NCBI GenBank assembly: GCA_966211815.1
Contig: CBIHOD010000037.1
Coordinates: forward strand, 1-39,149
Source of the DNA: JANPCX01 sp966211815
GTDB taxonomy: Bacteria; Pseudomonadota; Gammaproteobacteria; Burkholderiales; Burkholderiaceae_C
Length of the DNA stretch: 39,149 nucleotides
Reading direction: 5' to 3'
Within the stretch, counting starts at the first letter, position 1. Each line of letters starts with the position of its first letter. A model generated the notes under the pieces. It made no database searches and had not been told where the DNA came from. It saw only the letters and a program-made list of their open reading frames with translations. This document shows, piece after piece, positions 37,181 to 39,149 of the stretch. Both the position numbers and the translations under genes were made by a program.

Positions 37181-39142
37181 TCAACCGATGCATGTGCGGT
37201 TCTTGCCCGTGCGCTTGGCTTCGTACAGGGCCTGGTCGGCGCGTTCGAGCGCGTCTTCGATGCGTTCGCCCTCGCGGTACCGGGTGACGCCGGCGGAGAA
37301 AGTGACGAAGATCTTCTTCTGCTCGTGCATGAACAGCCCGCCGGACAAAGAGCGCTGCAGCCGGGTGAGGATCTGCTGGCCTTCGTCGACCGGCGTGTCG
37401 GGCAGCAGCACCACGAACTCCTCGCCGCCGTAGCGGGCCACCATGTCGGTGGGCCGCAGTGTCTTGCTCACCACCGCGGCCAGGGACTTCAGCGCTTCGT
37501 CGCCGGCGGAGTGGCCGAGCTCGTCGTTGAGCTTCTTGAAGTTGTCGATGTCGAGCAGGCCGACGGCCAGGCTGGACACGGAGCCGTCGCCGCTGGCCGC
37601 GGCGCGCTCGATGCGGGCGCGCTGGTTCTCGAAGGCCTGGATCAGGCCGCGCCGGTTGGCCACCTGGGTCAGCTGGTCGGTGGAGACCTCCTGCGCCAGC
37701 CGGGTGAGTTCGCCTTCGAGCTGGCTGACGCGCTGGGTGAGCTCGTCGGCCTTGCTGTGCTCTTCCTGGAGGCGGGACTGGGTCTGCTGCACCAGGGCCT
37801 GGACGGTGCGGCTTTCCTCGACCATTTCCTTGACCACGCCGGCGAGGCTTTCGAGCGAATCGGCTTGTTCGATGACGTCGGCGTAGCGGCCGACGCTCTC
37901 GTGGAAACGGCCGGTCTGCGACCCGAGTTCGCCCAGCTCGCTGAGCATGCGGTTGATCAGCGATTTCAACGCGTCCCGGGCGCGCTCGCGGTCCTGCTTG
38001 AGCTGGTGCTGTCGCTGGCGGGTGTCCTGCAGCAGCTCGTTGACCGACTTCACGCCGCGCGAGGTGAGGCCGTCGGCCAGGGTGACGCGCATGGCTTCGC
38101 ACTGGCCCTGCGCCCAGCTGTCGTTCTCGGCCAGGTCGGTGAGGCTGGCGGTGAGTTCCTGGCAAAGGCTGCCGAGCTGTTCGACGAGGTGGTGCCGGTG
38201 CTGGATGACCCGGTCGGCCTGGGCGCACAGCAGCGCCAGCTCGCCGGCCAGCGGCTCGGTGGCGCCGTCGGACTGGATGCGCCGCACCGCCTCGCCGATC
38301 AGCAGCGCCAGCTCGTGGGCGTTGGAATCGGCCGCGGGCAGCGCCAGCTGGACGGTGGAGCCCAGGCTGCCGACGGCGGGCGACCAGGCCATCGCGCCGG
38401 CGCCCTGCCCGGCCTGGCCCCGCAGGTCCGCGGCATGGCGGTCGGCGGCGCCCGCGCCCTCGTCGCCGCGCCGCGCTTGGGCGTCTTCACCGTTCAGCCG
38501 GACCAGCGGCAGGCTGGTTTCGATCTCGGCGGGCTGCGGCGCCGGCGGGGTCTCGTCCAACGGCGACATGTCGGTTTCGACGGCTTCGTCGAGCGTGTCG
38601 GAGTCCCAGCTGGCGACGAGCTGGTTGAGGCGCTGCTGCAGCTTGCCCGCGTCGCTGCGGCTGCCGCCGAGCACGCGCTGCAGGCTCTCCTTCTTGCGCG
38701 CGGTGGTCCACTGCCGGCCGCCCCGCCCCACGCCCTTGACCACTCGGTCGATCAGGTCGGCGAGTTGGGCGCCGGCCTCGTCCGGCACCGACAACAGGCG
38801 GTCGGCGGCGTCCCAGCGCCCCTCGAGCATGGCGCGGGCCAGGTCCGCCCCCGCGCGGGCGTCCAGCGCGCGGTTGGCCAGGCGCTCCAGCAGGCGCTGC
38901 GCCTTCTCGGGCAGGGCCGGCGGCGGGCTGTAGCTGCCGCCGGCTTCCTGCTGGTAGGCGCGTTCGTAGTTGACCGGCGTGGGCTCGAGCTTGTCGAGCA
39001 GCAGGCGGCGCAGCGCCGCTTTGGCGAGCTGGGCCGGCGCGTTGGGGTTGGGCGCCGCCGCGGCGGCCGCGGCGGCGGAGGCCGCGGCCGGGTTGGTCTT
39101 GGCACGGTCCTTGGCCGACCGCGTGGGGGGGGCGGGGCTCAA
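37181..39142 (-). CDS. Diguanylate cyclase with long helical N-terminus
   Basis: A protein of at least 653 residues making cyclic di-GMP. The GGDEF domain (about 485-650) has the active-site loop GGEEF at 572-576 and an inhibitory RxxD site, R563-P-T-D566, five residues before it, so product inhibition is expected. Residues 1-60 are Ala/Pro-rich. Residues about 300-480 are long helices with coiled-coil character (for example RQRQHQLKQDRERARDALK and ELTQRVSQLEGELTRLAQEV), probably for dimerisation. There are no membrane helices. The first in-window start is TTG 39142, and the frame is open to the edge at 39149, so the true 5' end may lie outside the window. Confidence 0.9.
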   Translation of the reverse strand: MSPAPPTRSAKDRAKTNPAAASAAAAAAAAPNPNAPAQLAKAALRRLLLDKLEPTPVNYERAYQQEAGGSYSPPPALPEKAQRLLERLANRALDARAGADLARAMLEGRWDAADRLLSVPDEAGAQLADLIDRVVKGVGRGGRQWTTARKKESLQRVLGGSRSDAGKLQQRLNQLVASWDSDTLDEAVETDMSPLDETPPAPQPAEIETSLPLVRLNGEDAQARRGDEGAGAADRHAADLRGQAGQGAGAMAWSPAVGSLGSTVQLALPAADSNAHELALLIGEAVRRIQSDGATEPLAGELALLCAQADRVIQHRHHLVEQLGSLCQELTASLTDLAENDSWAQGQCEAMRVTLADGLTSRGVKSVNELLQDTRQRQHQLKQDRERARDALKSLINRMLSELGELGSQTGRFHESVGRYADVIEQADSLESLAGVVKEMVEESRTVQALVQQTQSRLQEEHSKADELTQRVSQLEGELTRLAQEVSTDQLTQVANRRGLIQAFENQRARIERAAASGDGSVSSLAVGLLDIDNFKKLNDELGHSAGDEALKSLAAVVSKTLRPTDMVARYGGEEFVVLLPDTPVDEGQQILTRLQRSLSGGLFMHEQKKIFVTFSAGVTRYREGERIEDALERADQALYEAKRTGKNRTCIG

Positions 39143-39149
39143 TTCTGGG

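Overview
The window looks like a chromosomal segment from a GC-rich (by eye about 70%) beta-proteobacterium, most likely Burkholderiales and Comamonadaceae-like. The pointers are the nasA-cobA nitrate assimilation pair, a PEP-CTERM protein, the CTGAGCCTGTCGAAG intergenic repeat, a bacteriophytochrome kinase operon, many two-component proteins and an Hcp protein. Family names come from reading the protein sequences; no database search was possible.

Layout. 1-213 holds a degenerate 24-bp tandem repeat and a REP-like repeat. 214-3850 encodes assimilatory nitrate reductase and siroheme synthesis (nasA, cobA); nirBD probably lie just upstream, outside the window. 3948-5317 holds a YciI-like protein and a LysR regulator. 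5374-10910 is an unusual block: two large paralogous RCC1-repeat lipoproteins in opposite orientation around a third lipoprotein. 11123-12541 is an orphan Hcp gene followed by a lower-GC gene that may be its cargo. 12780-13703 is a PEP-CTERM zinc metalloprotease.

13935-19129 is the most striking locus: ECF sigma factor, membrane anti-sigma factor whose periplasmic tail resembles a protease propeptide, an exported caspase-like peptidase, and a 996-residue WD40-caspase fusion, all on the plus strand. Convergent to it are a PA14-like exported protein and a CBM-CBM-DUF1996 lipoprotein (19159-21976). These two are joined by a very low-complexity stretch with a 14-bp G/C homopolymer and a 27-bp perfect palindrome. 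The expected DUF1996 stop codon is absent there, which suggests either phase variation or a sequencing fault.

22216-25097 carries a CorC/HlyC-type membrane protein, ApaH and a LuxR-type response regulator. The regulator overlaps, tail to tail, a 1058-residue 7TMR-DISM hybrid kinase (25056-28232) whose 5' part is much more AT-rich than its 3' part. A tRNA-Ser(UGA) lies at 28619-28706, followed by about 600 bp without a gene but with a long hairpin, then an acyltransferase-3 gene and a small membrane protein. 31006-35734 (minus) is a three-gene light-signalling operon: bacteriophytochrome kinase, single-domain response regulator, and REC-PAS-kinase-REC hybrid. The window ends with a membrane-anchored Mrr-like nuclease and a diguanylate cyclase that may run off the edge.

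How the genes fit together: nasA and cobA supply nitrate reduction and siroheme. The middle third is rich in exported proteins (four lipoproteins with lipoboxes, a PEP-CTERM protease, PA14 and carbohydrate-binding modules, caspases) next to an ECF switch, so an envelope or surface response is a reasonable inference. The right third is dense in signal transduction (phytochrome, hybrid kinases, c-di-GMP).
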